Source of the DNA: Methyloceanibacter sp.
GTDB lineage: Bacteria > Pseudomonadota > Alphaproteobacteria > Rhizobiales > Methyloligellaceae
NCBI GenBank assembly: GCA_018067145.1
Contig: JAGPVD010000049.1
Coordinates: 1 to 43,770 of the forward strand
DNA length: 43,770 bases
Reading direction: 5' to 3'
Shown here: one piece after another, positions 1 to 9,367 of the stretch
Numbering within the stretch: the stretch's first letter is position 1
Layout of the letters: every line of letters starts with the position of its first letter
Program-made: the position numbers and the translations under genes
Notes under the pieces: generated by a model
What the model saw: only the letters and a program-made list of their open reading frames with translations
What the model was told of the DNA's origin: nothing
Databases searched by the model: none

Positions 1-212
1 CTGTGTTTCACACGGGTCCCTGTCGAACGGGGGTCCCGGGGTGGGGGGCCTGTCCATTTGGGGGGGTACCCTCCCCGCACATAAGGTTTAGCGCTCCAGA
101 TCGCGCCGAGACCCGAGCGGTTGTGCGCCGGCAGTGGACGAAAACTGGTAGCTATCTGGTAGCTACACAGTTCTCACTCCAGAGAAGATCTACACTAAGT
201 AGTTGATTTTGT
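1..212. other. Window edge, no gene recognised
   Basis: No protein family is recognisable in any frame here. The first 80 bases are rich in G runs, and positions 145-165 hold a tandem pair of the 10-mer CTGGTAGCTA separated by one base. The stretch lies directly 3' of the tRNA-Gly gene, a location where integrated elements often end, but no integrase or attachment duplication can be seen in the window. Confidence 0.4.
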
Positions 213-287
213 TGGAGCGGGCGATGGGATTCGAACCCACGACCCCAACCTTGGCAAGGTTGTGCTCTACCCCTGAGCTACACCCGC
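213..287 (-). tRNA. tRNA-Gly (anticodon GCC)
   Basis: Read on the minus strand this is a complete cloverleaf. The acceptor arm GCGGGTG pairs with CGCCCGC, with one G-U pair. The D-arm contains GTAGCTCAGGGGTAGAGC, the anticodon loop reads CTTGCCAAG with anticodon GCC, and the T-arm contains GGTTCGAATCC. The discriminator base is T and the terminal CCA is encoded in the DNA at 213-215. It decodes GGC/GGT glycine codons. The next gene starts about 160 bases away on the other strand, so the tRNA looks like its own transcription unit. Confidence 0.97.
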
Positions 288-449
288 ACTCCAAACCACC
301 AGCAAGCGTTGTCTTCTGCGCCTCGGGGTGATCATTTGCCTTGTAGTGGATCGTCCCGGCGCTGTCTACAGACGCCGTTTGATCCATCGTCAGGACCCTC
401 ACTAGGGGCCATCAACGGGCCCCATTAGCCGAAGCGCGAGCCGAAAGCA

Positions 450-941
450 ATGCAATCAGATCGCGTCAGGTTGTTCGCACGGCTCGAAGAACTCGGCATC
501 GCCACGACCACGGTCGAGCACGTGCCGATGTTTACCGTGGAGCAGTCCCAAAGCTTGCGCGGCACGATCCCCGGCGCTCACACCAAGAATTTGTTCTTGA
601 AAGACAAGGACGGCCACTTGGTTCTGGTGGTCGCCAAGGAGGATACCAGGGTCGACCTCAGGGCGCTGGCGAAGCAGCTTGGCTTTGGCCGCTTCAGCTT
701 CGGCAAGCCGGAGCTCCTCAAAGACGTGCTCGGTATCGAGCCCGGCTCGGTCACGGCTTTCGCACTCTTCCACGAGGCATCCCGCAGGCTCGATGCCGTA
801 GTGGTAGACGAGGCGCTGATGGGCTTCGCGGAGGTCAATTGTCATCCTCTCATCAACAGCGCCACGACGCGGCTCGCCACCAAGGACCTCATCCGGTTCA
901 TGGAGGCGTGTGGGCATGCTCCCAGAGTCTTGTCCCTTTAG
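450..941 (+). CDS. YbaK/ProXp-ala-type aminoacyl-tRNA deacylase
   Basis: This 163-residue protein belongs to the YbaK/ProX editing family, freestanding enzymes that hydrolyse misacylated tRNA, typically Ala-tRNA(Pro), in the cytoplasm. Visible hallmarks are the HTKNLFLKD segment with the expected active-site lysine at residue 46, the GIEPGSVT segment near 95-102, and the HPLINSATT motif at 132-140. The length is normal for the single-domain PrdX/ProXp-ala group. Alphaproteobacterial prolyl-tRNA synthetases usually lack the built-in editing domain, which explains a separate protein (family knowledge). It appears monocistronic: the next gene starts 117 bases later. Substrate specificity is inferred from the subfamily; another YbaK-type specificity is possible. 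Confidence 0.88.
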   Translation: MQSDRVRLFARLEELGIATTTVEHVPMFTVEQSQSLRGTIPGAHTKNLFLKDKDGHLVLVVAKEDTRVDLRALAKQLGFGRFSFGKPELLKDVLGIEPGSVTAFALFHEASRRLDAVVVDEALMGFAEVNCHPLINSATTRLATKDLIRFMEACGHAPRVLSL

Positions 942-1058
942 TCCTGGCGCTCCATCTAGGTTGCCAAAGCGCGCGCTGCGGCCCATCTTCTGAAACGAGA
1001 GGCGGACCCGATGGTTGGTCCCCACAACACTTGAACTTAGGGGGCTCCCGCCCAGATC

Positions 1059-1979
1059 ATGAGCATGAGCGAAGACACTCCAATTATAGGTGAAGGCGGC
1101 GCGGGCGGATCCGACGCCGACCTCATCAAGAACACCACCACCGCCGACTTCATGCGCGACGTGGTGGACGCTTCGAGCACCGTGCCTGTGCTGGTCGATT
1201 TCTGGGCGCCTTGGTGCGAACCGTGCAAGCAGCTCACGCCAATCCTAGAGAAGGCCGTGCGCGCCGCCAAAGGCACGATCCGGCTGGTGAAGCTCAATAT
1301 CGATGAGCACCCGGAAGTTCCCGGGCAGATGGGCGTTCAGTCGGTCCCGGCGGTATTCGCCTTCCAGGACGGCAAGCCTGTCGATGGCTTCATGGGCGCG
1401 CTGCCGGAATCGCAGGTCAACGACTTCATCACACGGTTGATCGGCGAGGATGCCGGCGCTGGCGCCGACCTCGAGGCCGCCGAGACGGCACTGGCCGCTG
1501 GCGATGCCAACACCGCGGCTCAGATTTTCGGCGAGATATTGCAGAAGGACGCGGAGAATGCCGAAGCCGCAGCGGGGCTCGCCAAGTGCTACATCAAGAC
1601 CGGTGATCTTGAGCGGGCCGAGCAAACCTTGGCGCTCGTGCCGCCGGCCAAAGCAGACAGCGCCGCTGTCGCCAGCGCCCGGGCGGCGATCGAGCTTATT
1701 CGCAAAGCGGGCGAAGCCGGCGACGTCGATGAGCTGCGCGCCAAAGTCGAGGCCGACCCTGACGATCCGCAAGCGCGTTTCGATCTGGCGCTCGCGCTTA
1801 ACGCCAATGGCGACCGACAAGGCGCGCTCGATGAGCTTCTTGTGCTCGTCGCTAAAAATCGGAACTGGAATGATGACGCAGCACGGAAGCAACTTGTGCA
1901 GTTGTTCGACGCCTGGGGGCCGACTGACCCGGCAACGACGGACGGGCGCCAGAAGCTGTCCTTGTTGCTGTTCGCGTAA
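1059..1979 (+). CDS. ybbN: Thioredoxin-like co-chaperone YbbN (CnoX)
   Basis: This 306-residue protein has an N-terminal thioredoxin fold followed by a TPR-like C-terminal half, the architecture of YbbN/CnoX, a holdase that cooperates with DnaK and GroEL and guards proteins against oxidation. The active site WCEPC (residues 52-56) keeps both cysteines, so redox activity is plausible; E. coli CnoX has lost one. The cis-proline lies in VQSVPAV near residue 97. Helical repeats rich in Ala and Glu run from about 135 to 300. An ATG at 1059 is followed by another at 1065; a GGGGG run about 15 bases upstream does not decide between them. It heads a likely operon with the LON-domain and Trm112 genes. 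Confidence 0.92.
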   Translation: MSMSEDTPIIGEGGAGGSDADLIKNTTTADFMRDVVDASSTVPVLVDFWAPWCEPCKQLTPILEKAVRAAKGTIRLVKLNIDEHPEVPGQMGVQSVPAVFAFQDGKPVDGFMGALPESQVNDFITRLIGEDAGAGADLEAAETALAAGDANTAAQIFGEILQKDAENAEAAAGLAKCYIKTGDLERAEQTLALVPPAKADSAAVASARAAIELIRKAGEAGDVDELRAKVEADPDDPQARFDLALALNANGDRQGALDELLVLVAKNRNWNDDAARKQLVQLFDAWGPTDPATTDGRQKLSLLLFA

Positions 1980-2003
1980 ACGCTAAGGAGCGGAAGTCCA
2001 AGA

Positions 2004-2681
2004 GTGACTAACCAGCATCGCAATGCCGACAATCTGCCGCCCGACCTGCCGGTGTTTCCCCTGAGGGGCGCAATTCTTTTGCCGCGCGCCACGCTGACGC
2101 TCAACGTGTTCGAGCCGCGCTATCTCGCGTTGATCGATCATGTGCTCGCCAATGACCGGTTGATGGGCGTGGTCCAACCTGGCCCCGATACGGGAACGAA
2201 CGAGTCGCCCCAAGGAAAGGACTTCCCCTTGCAGCGAGTCGGCTGCGCCGGGCGCATCACCGGCTTCAACGAAGATGACGACGGACGCCTGGACATTTCG
2301 CTCTCCGGTGTCGCCCGCTTCAAGGTCGGCGCGGACGTCTCCTCCGATGCGCCGTTCCGCATGTGTGAGGTCGATTTTTCGCCCTACGCCACCGACTTCA
2401 TCTGCGGCCACGGCGAAGAAGACGTTGACCGCCCCAGCCTCATCGCTGCGCTCAGAGGCTATCTCGACGCCAACGATCTCAATGCCGACTGGGACCGCAT
2501 CAACAGCGCCAGCAGCGAGCGGCTGGTGAACACGCTTGCGGTCCTCAGCCCATACGGGCCAGAGGAGAAGCAGGCGCTGCTCGAGGCCGAGGATTTGCAA
2601 GCTCGCGCCGACGCGCTTGTGGCACTCGCGGAGATGGAACTCGCCATGCGCGACGACGGTTCGGGGACATCGATACAATGA
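2004..2681 (+). CDS. LON substrate-binding domain protein
   Basis: This 225-residue protein matches the LON N-terminal (substrate-recognition) domain alone, without the AAA+ or protease parts of Lon. Visible features are the opening [23 protein letters not shown]-type strand pattern, with [10 protein letters not shown] soon after, and a helical C-terminal half that includes [14 protein letters not shown]. The start is a GTG; AAGGAG lies about 13 bases upstream and no ATG in frame fits better. The gene follows ybbN by 24 bases and overlaps the Trm112 gene by four, so the three are probably co-transcribed. In alphaproteobacteria this ybbN-LON-Trm112 trio is common, but the biochemical role of the stand-alone domain is unknown. 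A peptide-binding role is inference. Confidence 0.88.
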   Translation: MTNQHRNADNLPPDLPVFPLRGAILLPRATLTLNVFEPRYLALIDHVLANDRLMGVVQPGPDTGTNESPQGKDFPLQRVGCAGRITGFNEDDDGRLDISLSGVARFKVGADVSSDAPFRMCEVDFSPYATDFICGHGEEDVDRPSLIAALRGYLDANDLNADWDRINSASSERLVNTLAVLSPYGPEEKQALLEAEDLQARADALVALAEMELAMRDDGSGTSIQ

Positions 2682-2899
2682 CACAAGATGAAAAACCGAG
2701 GAGCGGCGCGGAGCACAGCGAACGACGCGTCGATCCCAAGCTACTCGAAATCTTGGTTTGCCCGCTGACCAAGACTTCGCTCGACTACAACGCCAAGCGT
2801 CAAGAGCTGGTCAGCCGCGCTGCGGGGCTCGCCTTTCCCATTCGCGACGGCATTCCAATCATGCTGCCCGAAGAGGCGCGCAAGCTCGACGACAGCTAA
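2678..2899 (+). CDS. Trm112 family protein (YcaR-like)
   Basis: This 73-residue protein has the compact Trm112/UPF0434 fold: [12 protein letters not shown] near the start, a central [20 protein letters not shown] segment and an acidic tail. The eukaryotic and archaeal relatives bind zinc and activate methyltransferases. Here only one cysteine remains (CPLTK), so the zinc site is degenerate, as in many alphaproteobacterial members. The start ATG overlaps the stop of the LON-domain gene (ATGA), indicating translational coupling. Its own stop TAA interlocks with the stop of the convergent gluQ gene, sharing four bases. The partner protein in bacteria is not established. Confidence 0.9.
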   Translation: MTQDEKPRSGAEHSERRVDPKLLEILVCPLTKTSLDYNAKRQELVSRAAGLAFPIRDGIPIMLPEEARKLDDS

Positions 2900-3777
2900 T
2901 TCTCAGCCATCATCCGACGTACATCCTCCGGCGTCCGCCCCGCTTCACGATAAGTCCGGATCGCCTGAGCATCGTTACGCTTGGCCAGCCGCTTGCCTGC
3001 CGCGTCACGAATAAGCGTGTGGTGATGCCAAACGGGAACCGGTAGTTCGAGCAACGCCTGCAAAAGGCGGTGGATCGGCGTCGCTTCGAATAAATCTTCA
3101 CCCCGGATGACATGGGTGATGCCCTGGCCTGCGTCGTCCACCACCACCGACAAATGATAGGCCGCCGCACCGATGTCCTTGCGCCCCAAAACCACGTCGC
3201 CGATCTGTCGCCGCATGGCCTCTGGGTCCAACACATGGGTTCCGGCATGGACCGCCCCGGTCTCCTGCCAATTCAGTTCTCGCTCACCGAGAATCGCCAG
3301 CGCCCGATCAAGATCGAGGCGGATCGCGTCGCCCGGGCCGCCCTCCGCCATGGAACGCCCGCGGCAAGTTCCGGGATAAACCGCACCGCCGGGATGAAAT
3401 TGCGTTTCCCCCTCCTGCGGGGCCGACAATGCGGCGCGGATATCTGCGCGCGTGCATCGGCACGGATAGGTGGCACCGAGATGCCCAAGCTGGTCCAGCG
3501 CCGCCGCGTAAACGCCGACCCGTTCCGACTGCCTCAAGACTGGCCCAGGCCATGTCAGGCCGAGCCATGCCAAATCTTGGTAGATCGCCGCCTCGTATTC
3601 GGGCCGCGCCCGCGCGCCGTCGATATCCTCGATCCGCAAGAGGAATTCCCCGCCCGCCGCTTGCGCCGCCTGCCAAGCCGTCAGAGCGGAGAAGGCATGA
3701 CCAAGGTGGAGAAGTCCTGTTGGCGACGGGGCAAAACGGGTGACGAAGTTCCCCAACCTCGTGTGGTCCCGCACCAC
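2896..3777 (-). CDS. gluQ: Glutamyl-Q tRNA(Asp) synthetase
   Basis: This 293-residue protein is a shortened glutamyl-tRNA synthetase that lacks the anticodon-binding domain and attaches glutamate to queuosine in tRNA(Asp). [14 protein letters not shown] (residues 15-28) carries the HIGH-type motif HLGH, and KRLAKR near the C-terminus stands for KMSKS. A CRC pair followed by YPGTC matches the zinc-binding site of GluQ. The length agrees with the family, against about 470 residues for GltX. The start is GTG at 3777 with a second GTG just after; the gene begins four bases after the stop of the upstream ubiH-like gene, so the two are likely co-transcribed. The 3' end is interlocked with the Trm112 gene. 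Confidence 0.93.
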   Translation of the reverse strand: MVRDHTRLGNFVTRFAPSPTGLLHLGHAFSALTAWQAAQAAGGEFLLRIEDIDGARARPEYEAAIYQDLAWLGLTWPGPVLRQSERVGVYAAALDQLGHLGATYPCRCTRADIRAALSAPQEGETQFHPGGAVYPGTCRGRSMAEGGPGDAIRLDLDRALAILGERELNWQETGAVHAGTHVLDPEAMRRQIGDVVLGRKDIGAAAYHLSVVVDDAGQGITHVIRGEDLFEATPIHRLLQALLELPVPVWHHHTLIRDAAGKRLAKRNDAQAIRTYREAGRTPEDVRRMMAEN

Positions 3778-3781
3778 GCGG

Positions 3782-5053
3782 CTACAGTCCTTCGCCCTTC
3801 AGGAGGCGCGGCACGTCGCCGGTTCCGCCCGCCGCCTCACGCACTAGAAAGCGCTTTAGCCTCGGTGCCCGGTCGACCAGACCAAGCCCGAGAGCGCGGA
3901 CGCCGCGCAAAGACACGTTGTCATTGGAGAATAGGCGATTGATCCCATCCATCACCGTGGCCGAGAAGGCGCTGTCGAATCGTCGCCAGCGTTGGTAGCG
4001 CTCAAGCGTGGTGGGCGAGCCGATGTCGAGTCCGAGCCGCGCCGTCTCGACGACTGTCTCGGCCAACGCCGCCACGTCGCGCATGCCGATATTGAGGCCC
4101 TGGCCGGCGAGGGGATGCACGGCATGCGCAGCGTCACCGACAAGCGCGAGCCGATCGGCGACGAACGCGCGCGCAATCTGTAACTCGAGCGGGAAGGATT
4201 GGCGCGGACCGTCGAGCGTGATCTCGCCGAGACGATGCCCGAAGCGTCGTGTGAGTTCGGCAACGAACGCGTCTTCGCTGCCAGCCATGAGTTGTTGCGC
4301 CCGTTCCGGTTCCTCGCTCCATACGATGGAGGATCGGTCGCCGTTCAGCGGCAGGATAGCGAACGGGCCCGCTGGCAGAAAATGCTGCACAGCCTTTCCG
4401 TGATGCGGCCGCTCGTGCGCCACGGTGGCGACGATGCCGGCTTGCGGATAGGCCCAGCCGATCGTTTTGATGCCGGCACGTTGACGAAGCCCCGAGCGCT
4501 TTCCGTCCGCCGCGACCAGGAGCTGCCCTTTGAGTGTCGCGTCGCTTGCGAGATGAACGCGCACGCCGAAGCCATCAATATCGAATTCACTGACGGTTTC
4601 CGGCGCGAAGCAATTGATACGTTTTTCCTTGGCGACGGCATCGCAGACCGCGCGAAGTAGTTCACCGGCCTCGACCAGATAGGCGTCGGGCTCGCCCGAT
4701 TTCATCTCGTCGTCGAAGCCAAGAAGATGCGGCCGCAGACTCGCGTTTAGCGGGCTATCGGTAATCTCGATGGAGCGGATGGGTTGCGCGTTTTTTTCGA
4801 CCGCCGGCCACAGACCAATCGCCTCGAACAAATTCTTCGTCGCCGCCGATAGCGCGAGCCCACGAGGGTCCTTGCGGACACTCTTACCCGAGCTCGGCGG
4901 GGCGGCATCGACCAGGGCTATGCGAAAACCTTTCGGTGCCTGCTTGGCGAGCGTCAGCGCCAGCGTGCCACCAACGAAGCCGCCCCCAACGATGATAACA
5001 TCGTAGGGCGCCGCATCGGGACTGGCCGTCTTGGGCTTGCGTGCTGCTGCCAT
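3782..5053 (-). CDS. UbiH/UbiF/COQ6-family FAD-dependent hydroxylase
   Basis: This 423-residue flavoprotein monooxygenase belongs to the UbiH/COQ6 family that hydroxylates the ring of ubiquinone precursors at the membrane. The N-terminal Rossmann motif GGGFVGG lies at residues 23-29, the middle DR-type segment is AADGKRSGLRQ, and the second FAD motif is GDAAHAVHPLAGQGLNIG. The open frame extends upstream to 5356, but that extension would overlap tesB on the other strand and looks like low-complexity shadow sequence. I therefore start at the ATG at 5053, just before the family's Rossmann fold. Alphaproteobacteria often use one UbiL-type enzyme for several ring positions, so which carbon it hydroxylates cannot be read from sequence. 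Confidence 0.9.
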   Translation of the reverse strand: MAAARKPKTASPDAAPYDVIIVGGGFVGGTLALTLAKQAPKGFRIALVDAAPPSSGKSVRKDPRGLALSAATKNLFEAIGLWPAVEKNAQPIRSIEITDSPLNASLRPHLLGFDDEMKSGEPDAYLVEAGELLRAVCDAVAKEKRINCFAPETVSEFDIDGFGVRVHLASDATLKGQLLVAADGKRSGLRQRAGIKTIGWAYPQAGIVATVAHERPHHGKAVQHFLPAGPFAILPLNGDRSSIVWSEEPERAQQLMAGSEDAFVAELTRRFGHRLGEITLDGPRQSFPLELQIARAFVADRLALVGDAAHAVHPLAGQGLNIGMRDVAALAETVVETARLGLDIGSPTTLERYQRWRRFDSAFSATVMDGINRLFSNDNVSLRGVRALGLGLVDRAPRLKRFLVREAAGGTGDVPRLLKGEGL

Positions 5054-5192
5054 ACTTCCCCTATAGGCGAGGGCGGAGCGGGGCGCCACTCCGGCCAACC
5101 GCTTAGGCATAAGGACGCGCGGGCGTTTCTCGAAAAGCATCGAACCTGCTACACGGGCCCGACCCACCAAATTTTCGCGAAAGGGCCGGCTC

Positions 5193-6056
5193 ATGAGCGC
5201 CGCTCTCGACCAGCTCCTGTCGATCCTCGATCTTGAGAGGCTGGAGGAAAATCTCTTCCGGGGTTTGAGCCCGCAGGTGGGCTGGCAGCGCGTGTTTGGC
5301 GGCCAAGTCATCGGCCAGGCGCTGGTTGCGGCCTGCCGGACCGTGGAAGACCGCACGGCCCACTCGCTGCATGCCTATTTTTTGCGAGCGGGCGATCCGT
5401 CCGTGCCAATCATCTACGAGGTGGACCGGATTAGAGACGGCGGCAGCTTCTCCACCCGCCGCGTGGTGGCGATCCAGCACGGACACGCGATCTTCTCCAT
5501 GGCCGCCTCGTTTCAGAAGGAAGAGGCGGGCCTGGAGCACCAGATGGCCATGCCTGACGTGCCGCCGCCAGAGGATCTGCCGAGTGAGGCCGAGCTGAAA
5601 GCGAAGTTCATCGACAAGCTGCCGGAGCCGGTGAAGGCCTATTGGGAGCACGAGCGGCCGATCGAGATCCGCCCAGCCGATCTTTCCCGATATTTTTCAG
5701 CCGAGACGCGAGACCCAAACCAACAGGTTTGGATTAAGGCCACAGGCGACCTTGGCGACGACCTCGCTTTGCACCAATGCGTGCTGGCCTATGCATCGGA
5801 CTTCACGCTGCTCGACACGGCGCTGGTCGCCCATGGTCGCTTCGTCTTCGACCCCAATCTGATGCTGGCGAGCCTCGATCACGCCATCTGGTTCCATGAG
5901 AGCTTCAGGGCCGACGATTGGCTGCTTTACGTCCAAGACAGCCCGAGTTCTGGCGGTGGGCGGGCCTTCTGTCGGGGCACCCTGTTCACCCGCGATGGCC
6001 GTTTGGTGGCCTCCACGGCCCAAGAAGGCCTCGTTCGCGAGCGAAAGCCCAAATGA
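5193..6056 (+). CDS. tesB: Acyl-CoA thioesterase II
   Basis: This 287-residue protein is a double-hotdog TesB thioesterase that hydrolyses acyl-CoA to free fatty acid and CoA in the cytoplasm. Visible family features are the opening LEENLFRGLSPQ, the GGQVIGQAL segment, HSLHAYFLRAGDP, and the second-domain HQCVLAYASDFTLLDTAL that carries the expected Asp-Thr-Gln catalytic network. Length and domain order match E. coli TesB (about 286 residues). The ATG at 5193 follows AAGGG. It is divergent from the UbiH-type gene with a 139-base gap that must hold promoters for both. Physiological substrate is not predictable from sequence. Confidence 0.93.
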   Translation: MSAALDQLLSILDLERLEENLFRGLSPQVGWQRVFGGQVIGQALVAACRTVEDRTAHSLHAYFLRAGDPSVPIIYEVDRIRDGGSFSTRRVVAIQHGHAIFSMAASFQKEEAGLEHQMAMPDVPPPEDLPSEAELKAKFIDKLPEPVKAYWEHERPIEIRPADLSRYFSAETRDPNQQVWIKATGDLGDDLALHQCVLAYASDFTLLDTALVAHGRFVFDPNLMLASLDHAIWFHESFRADDWLLYVQDSPSSGGGRAFCRGTLFTRDGRLVASTAQEGLVRERKPK

Positions 6057-6068
6057 GCGCCTAAACGA

Positions 6069-6624
<556 letters not shown>

Positions 6625-6642
6625 GAGGGGGATTTTTTGAAG

Positions 6643-7983
6643 ATGACGACCCTTGCCAAATATCTATTCGGCGTGGTCGCGGCGCTCGTACTGCTTGCGC
6701 TTCACCACATCGATCCGGCACTTGCCCAAGAAGCCCCAGAGGCCCTTGGAGAAGTTGCCGAGGAAGCTGCAAAACTCGATACGGGCGATACCGCCTGGAT
6801 GCTTACATCCACGGCGCTCGTCCTGATGATGACCATTCCGGGCCTCGCGCTCTTCTACGGCGGCATGGTCCGCAAGAAGAACGTTCTGACGCTGGTGATG
6901 CAATCCTTTGCTCTCACCTGCCTCATGACGGTGGTCTGGCTGGTCGCGGGCTACTCGCTTGCCTTCACTGACGGCGGCGAGCTCAACTCCTATATCGGCG
7001 GCCTCGACAAGATGTTCTTGGCTGGCGTCGGCCCGGATACGCTGAGTGGCACGATCCCTGAGACCGTGTTCTTCACGTTCCAGTTGACCTTCGCGGTCAT
7101 CACGCCGGTCTTGATCATCGGTGCCTTCGTGGACCGCATGAAGTTCTCGGCCGTCCTGGTGTTCATGGTGCTGTGGTCGCTGATCGTCTACTCGCCGATC
7201 ACCCATTGGGTGTGGGGCGGTGGCTTCCTGTCGGATGCCGGCGTGCTTGACTTCGCCGGTGGCACGGTGGTGCATATCAACGCCGGTATCGCCGGTCTGG
7301 TCTGCGCCCTCTTCCTCGGCAAGCGCTTCGGCTACGGCCAGGAGAACATGGCTCCGCACAACCTGGTGTACAGCGTTATCGGTGCATCACTGCTGTGGGT
7401 CGGCTGGTTCGGCTTTAACGCCGGTTCGGCGGTTGCGGCCAATGGCAGCGCGGGTATGGCCATGGCCGTAACCCAGGTTGCTACCGCAATGGCGGCGCTC
7501 GCCTGGATGTTCATCGAGTGGCTGGTGCATAAGAAGCCGAGCGTGCTGGGCATCATCTCCGGCGCCGTTGCCGGTCTCGTCGCCATCACGCCAGCTTCGG
7601 GCTTTGTTGATCCCGTCGGCGCGTTGTGGATTGGCGCGGCTGCAGGTGTTGGCTGCTTCTTCATGTCGACGACCGTCAAGCGGATTATCGGCTATGACGA
7701 CTCGCTCGACGTGTTCGGCATCCACGCCGTGGGCGGCATCATCGGTGCCATCCTCACCGGCGTGTTCGCCGTTGAAGCCATCGGCGGGACCGCGGGACTG
7801 CTGGAAGGCAATCCCGGCCAGGTTCTCACCCAGCTCTGGGGCATCTGCGCCACCATCGTTTGGTGTGCCGTGGCCAGCTTCGTCATCCTGATCGTCGTGA
7901 ACATCCTCATCGGTGTCAGGGTGAGCCAGGCGGTTGAGGTCGAGGGTCTCGACATCAACCTGCATGGTGAGGTGGTCCAATAG
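6643..7983 (+). CDS. amtB: Ammonium transporter AmtB
   Basis: This protein of about 446 residues is an Amt/MEP/Rh ammonium channel of the inner membrane. It opens with a signal peptide (FGVVAALVLLALHHIDPALAQ), then shows the family start DTAWMLTSTALVLMMTIPGLALFYGGMVRKKNVL and eleven hydrophobic segments. The pore twin histidines are in GTVVHINAGIAGL and FGIHAVGGIIGA. The frame can also start two codons earlier at a TTG (6637) that sits closer to the GAGGGGG ribosome site; I chose the ATG but the TTG is quite possible. It follows glnK by 18 bases, forming the conserved glnK-amtB operon. Confidence 0.96.
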   Translation: MTTLAKYLFGVVAALVLLALHHIDPALAQEAPEALGEVAEEAAKLDTGDTAWMLTSTALVLMMTIPGLALFYGGMVRKKNVLTLVMQSFALTCLMTVVWLVAGYSLAFTDGGELNSYIGGLDKMFLAGVGPDTLSGTIPETVFFTFQLTFAVITPVLIIGAFVDRMKFSAVLVFMVLWSLIVYSPITHWVWGGGFLSDAGVLDFAGGTVVHINAGIAGLVCALFLGKRFGYGQENMAPHNLVYSVIGASLLWVGWFGFNAGSAVAANGSAGMAMAVTQVATAMAALAWMFIEWLVHKKPSVLGIISGAVAGLVAITPASGFVDPVGALWIGAAAGVGCFFMSTTVKRIIGYDDSLDVFGIHAVGGIIGAILTGVFAVEAIGGTAGLLEGNPGQVLTQLWGICATIVWCAVASFVILIVVNILIGVRVSQAVEVEGLDINLHGEVVQ

Positions 7984-8071
7984 ACCTTCGCGTTAAGCGC
8001 AATAAGAGGGACAATAAACTTGGAGAGTTTGAGCTAGATCTCCTCCTCCTTTGACTTCTAGCTCCACCTTT

Positions 8072-8101
8072 GGCCCCGGCGACACTCGCCGGGGCCTTTT
8101 A
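8072..8101 (+). terminator. Rho-independent terminator of glnK-amtB
   Basis: A perfect 11-base stem, GGCCCCGGCGA with TCGCCGGGGCC, closes a 3-base loop and is followed by TTTTA. It lies 89 bases after the amtB stop and is the clearest intrinsic terminator in this part of the window. Because it precedes 8156, it also argues that the next gene starts at 8156 rather than further upstream. Confidence 0.9.
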
Positions 8102-8155
8102 CGTTGGGCAGGCCTAGCATTGCCGCGCGCAGCGCAAACGCCTAACACCGGCTCT

Positions 8156-9364
8156 ATGCGAGATAACGCAAAGACCACTTCTCTCGACGCCCTCGTCCGC
8201 TCCCCGTTTCGACGTCTCGTGAACCTGCTAGACGGTGTGGAGCCGGGCCAAGAGGTCATCAATCTTTCTCTCGGCGAACCACAGGCTTCGCTGCCGCCGT
8301 TTCTCGGCCCGGTGCTGCAGGAGCATTTGAGTGAGTTCGGGAAATACCCGCCGATCAAAGGCATTCCGGCGCTGCAACAGGCCATCACCGATTGGATGGG
8401 ACGGCGCTATCCAACGCTTCGGGGTGAGATCGACCCGGAGCGCCATATTCTGCCGCTCGATGGGTCGCGTGAGGGCCTGTTCTCAGCCGCCTTCCCAGCC
8501 CGCGCGCGCAGGCCTGAGATCACAGAGCCCGCCGTTCTAATTCCGAACCCGTTCTACCAAGTCTATGCAGCGGCAGCGGCAGCCTCCAGCTGCACGCCTG
8601 TATTCCTGCCCTGTAGCCCCGACACAGGGTTCCTGCCGGACCTCGAGGCCATTGATGAGGCGGTGTTGAAGCGCACGGCCGCCTTCTATCTTTGCTCGCC
8701 GTCGAACCCGGAAGGCGCGGTGGCAAGTTCTGGCTATCTGGCTCGCGCCATCGAGTTGGCGCGCCGCTACGATTTTCTGCTGTTCGCCGACGAATGCTAC
8801 TCGGAGATCTATGTGGATGAGCCGCCGCCCGGAGCGCTGGAAGTGGCGCAAAGCCAAACCGGGAGCCTCGCCAATGTGGTGGCATTCCAGTCCTTGTCGA
8901 AGCGGTCCGGTTTACCTGGCCTGCGCTCGGGCTTCGTGGCCGGGGACCCGGATTTTATGGCCACACTCGGCCGTTTCCGCAATGTCGCCGCCCCGCAAAT
9001 ACCGCTACCCATCCAGCACGTATCGGCTGCCGCCTGGGCCGATGAGGCCCATGTGGAGGCGGGACGGGCGCTCTATCGCACCAATTTCGATGTGGCCGAT
9101 TCGGTCCTCAAGGGCCGCTATGATTACCAACGCCCTGCCGGAAGCTTCTTCCTTTGGCTGAATATGGCTGATTTTGGGGGTGGGGAAGCCGCGACGACAA
9201 CCCTTTGGAAAGGGTCTGGTGTCAAAGTTCTACCGGGGGCCTATCTCACGCAGCCGCTGCCCGATGGGACAAATCCGGGAAAGGATTTCATCAGGGTGGC
9301 GCTCGTGCGCGACGCGGAGACTACGCGTGAGGCCATGGCGCGCATCGTCGCAACATTGGGTTAG
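8156..9364 (+). CDS. DapC-like class I/II aminotransferase
   Basis: This 402-residue protein is a fold-type I PLP-dependent aminotransferase. INLSLGEPQ and KYPPIKGIPALQQAI are N-terminal substrate-binding segments, CSPSNPEG holds the PLP-contacting Asn, FADECYSEIY the Asp and Tyr, and SLSKRSGLPGLRSGF the PLP lysine. The overall pattern best fits the N-succinyldiaminopimelate aminotransferase (DapC) group, which makes lysine and peptidoglycan precursors, but other aminotransferases share these motifs. An upstream extension to 8051 is open but would run through the glnK-amtB terminator, so the ATG at 8156 is preferred. ftsK follows after three bases. Confidence 0.85.
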   Translation: MRDNAKTTSLDALVRSPFRRLVNLLDGVEPGQEVINLSLGEPQASLPPFLGPVLQEHLSEFGKYPPIKGIPALQQAITDWMGRRYPTLRGEIDPERHILPLDGSREGLFSAAFPARARRPEITEPAVLIPNPFYQVYAAAAAASSCTPVFLPCSPDTGFLPDLEAIDEAVLKRTAAFYLCSPSNPEGAVASSGYLARAIELARRYDFLLFADECYSEIYVDEPPPGALEVAQSQTGSLANVVAFQSLSKRSGLPGLRSGFVAGDPDFMATLGRFRNVAAPQIPLPIQHVSAAAWADEAHVEAGRALYRTNFDVADSVLKGRYDYQRPAGSFFLWLNMADFGGGEAATTTLWKGSGVKVLPGAYLTQPLPDGTNPGKDFIRVALVRDAETTREAMARIVATLG

Positions 9365-9367
9365 GGC

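Noticed and set aside
3-206. A 67-codon open frame at the left edge
   Set aside because: Composition is driven by G runs, there is no ribosome site or recognisable domain, and it begins at the window edge.
5054-5356. N-terminal extension of the UbiH-type protein of about 100 residues
   Set aside because: It overlaps the tesB coding start on the other strand, has no family match, and the ATG at 5053 gives the normal FAD-domain start.
8051-8155. Upstream extension of the aminotransferase to 8051
   Set aside because: It runs through the strong glnK-amtB terminator hairpin at 8072-8101 and adds no conserved residues.
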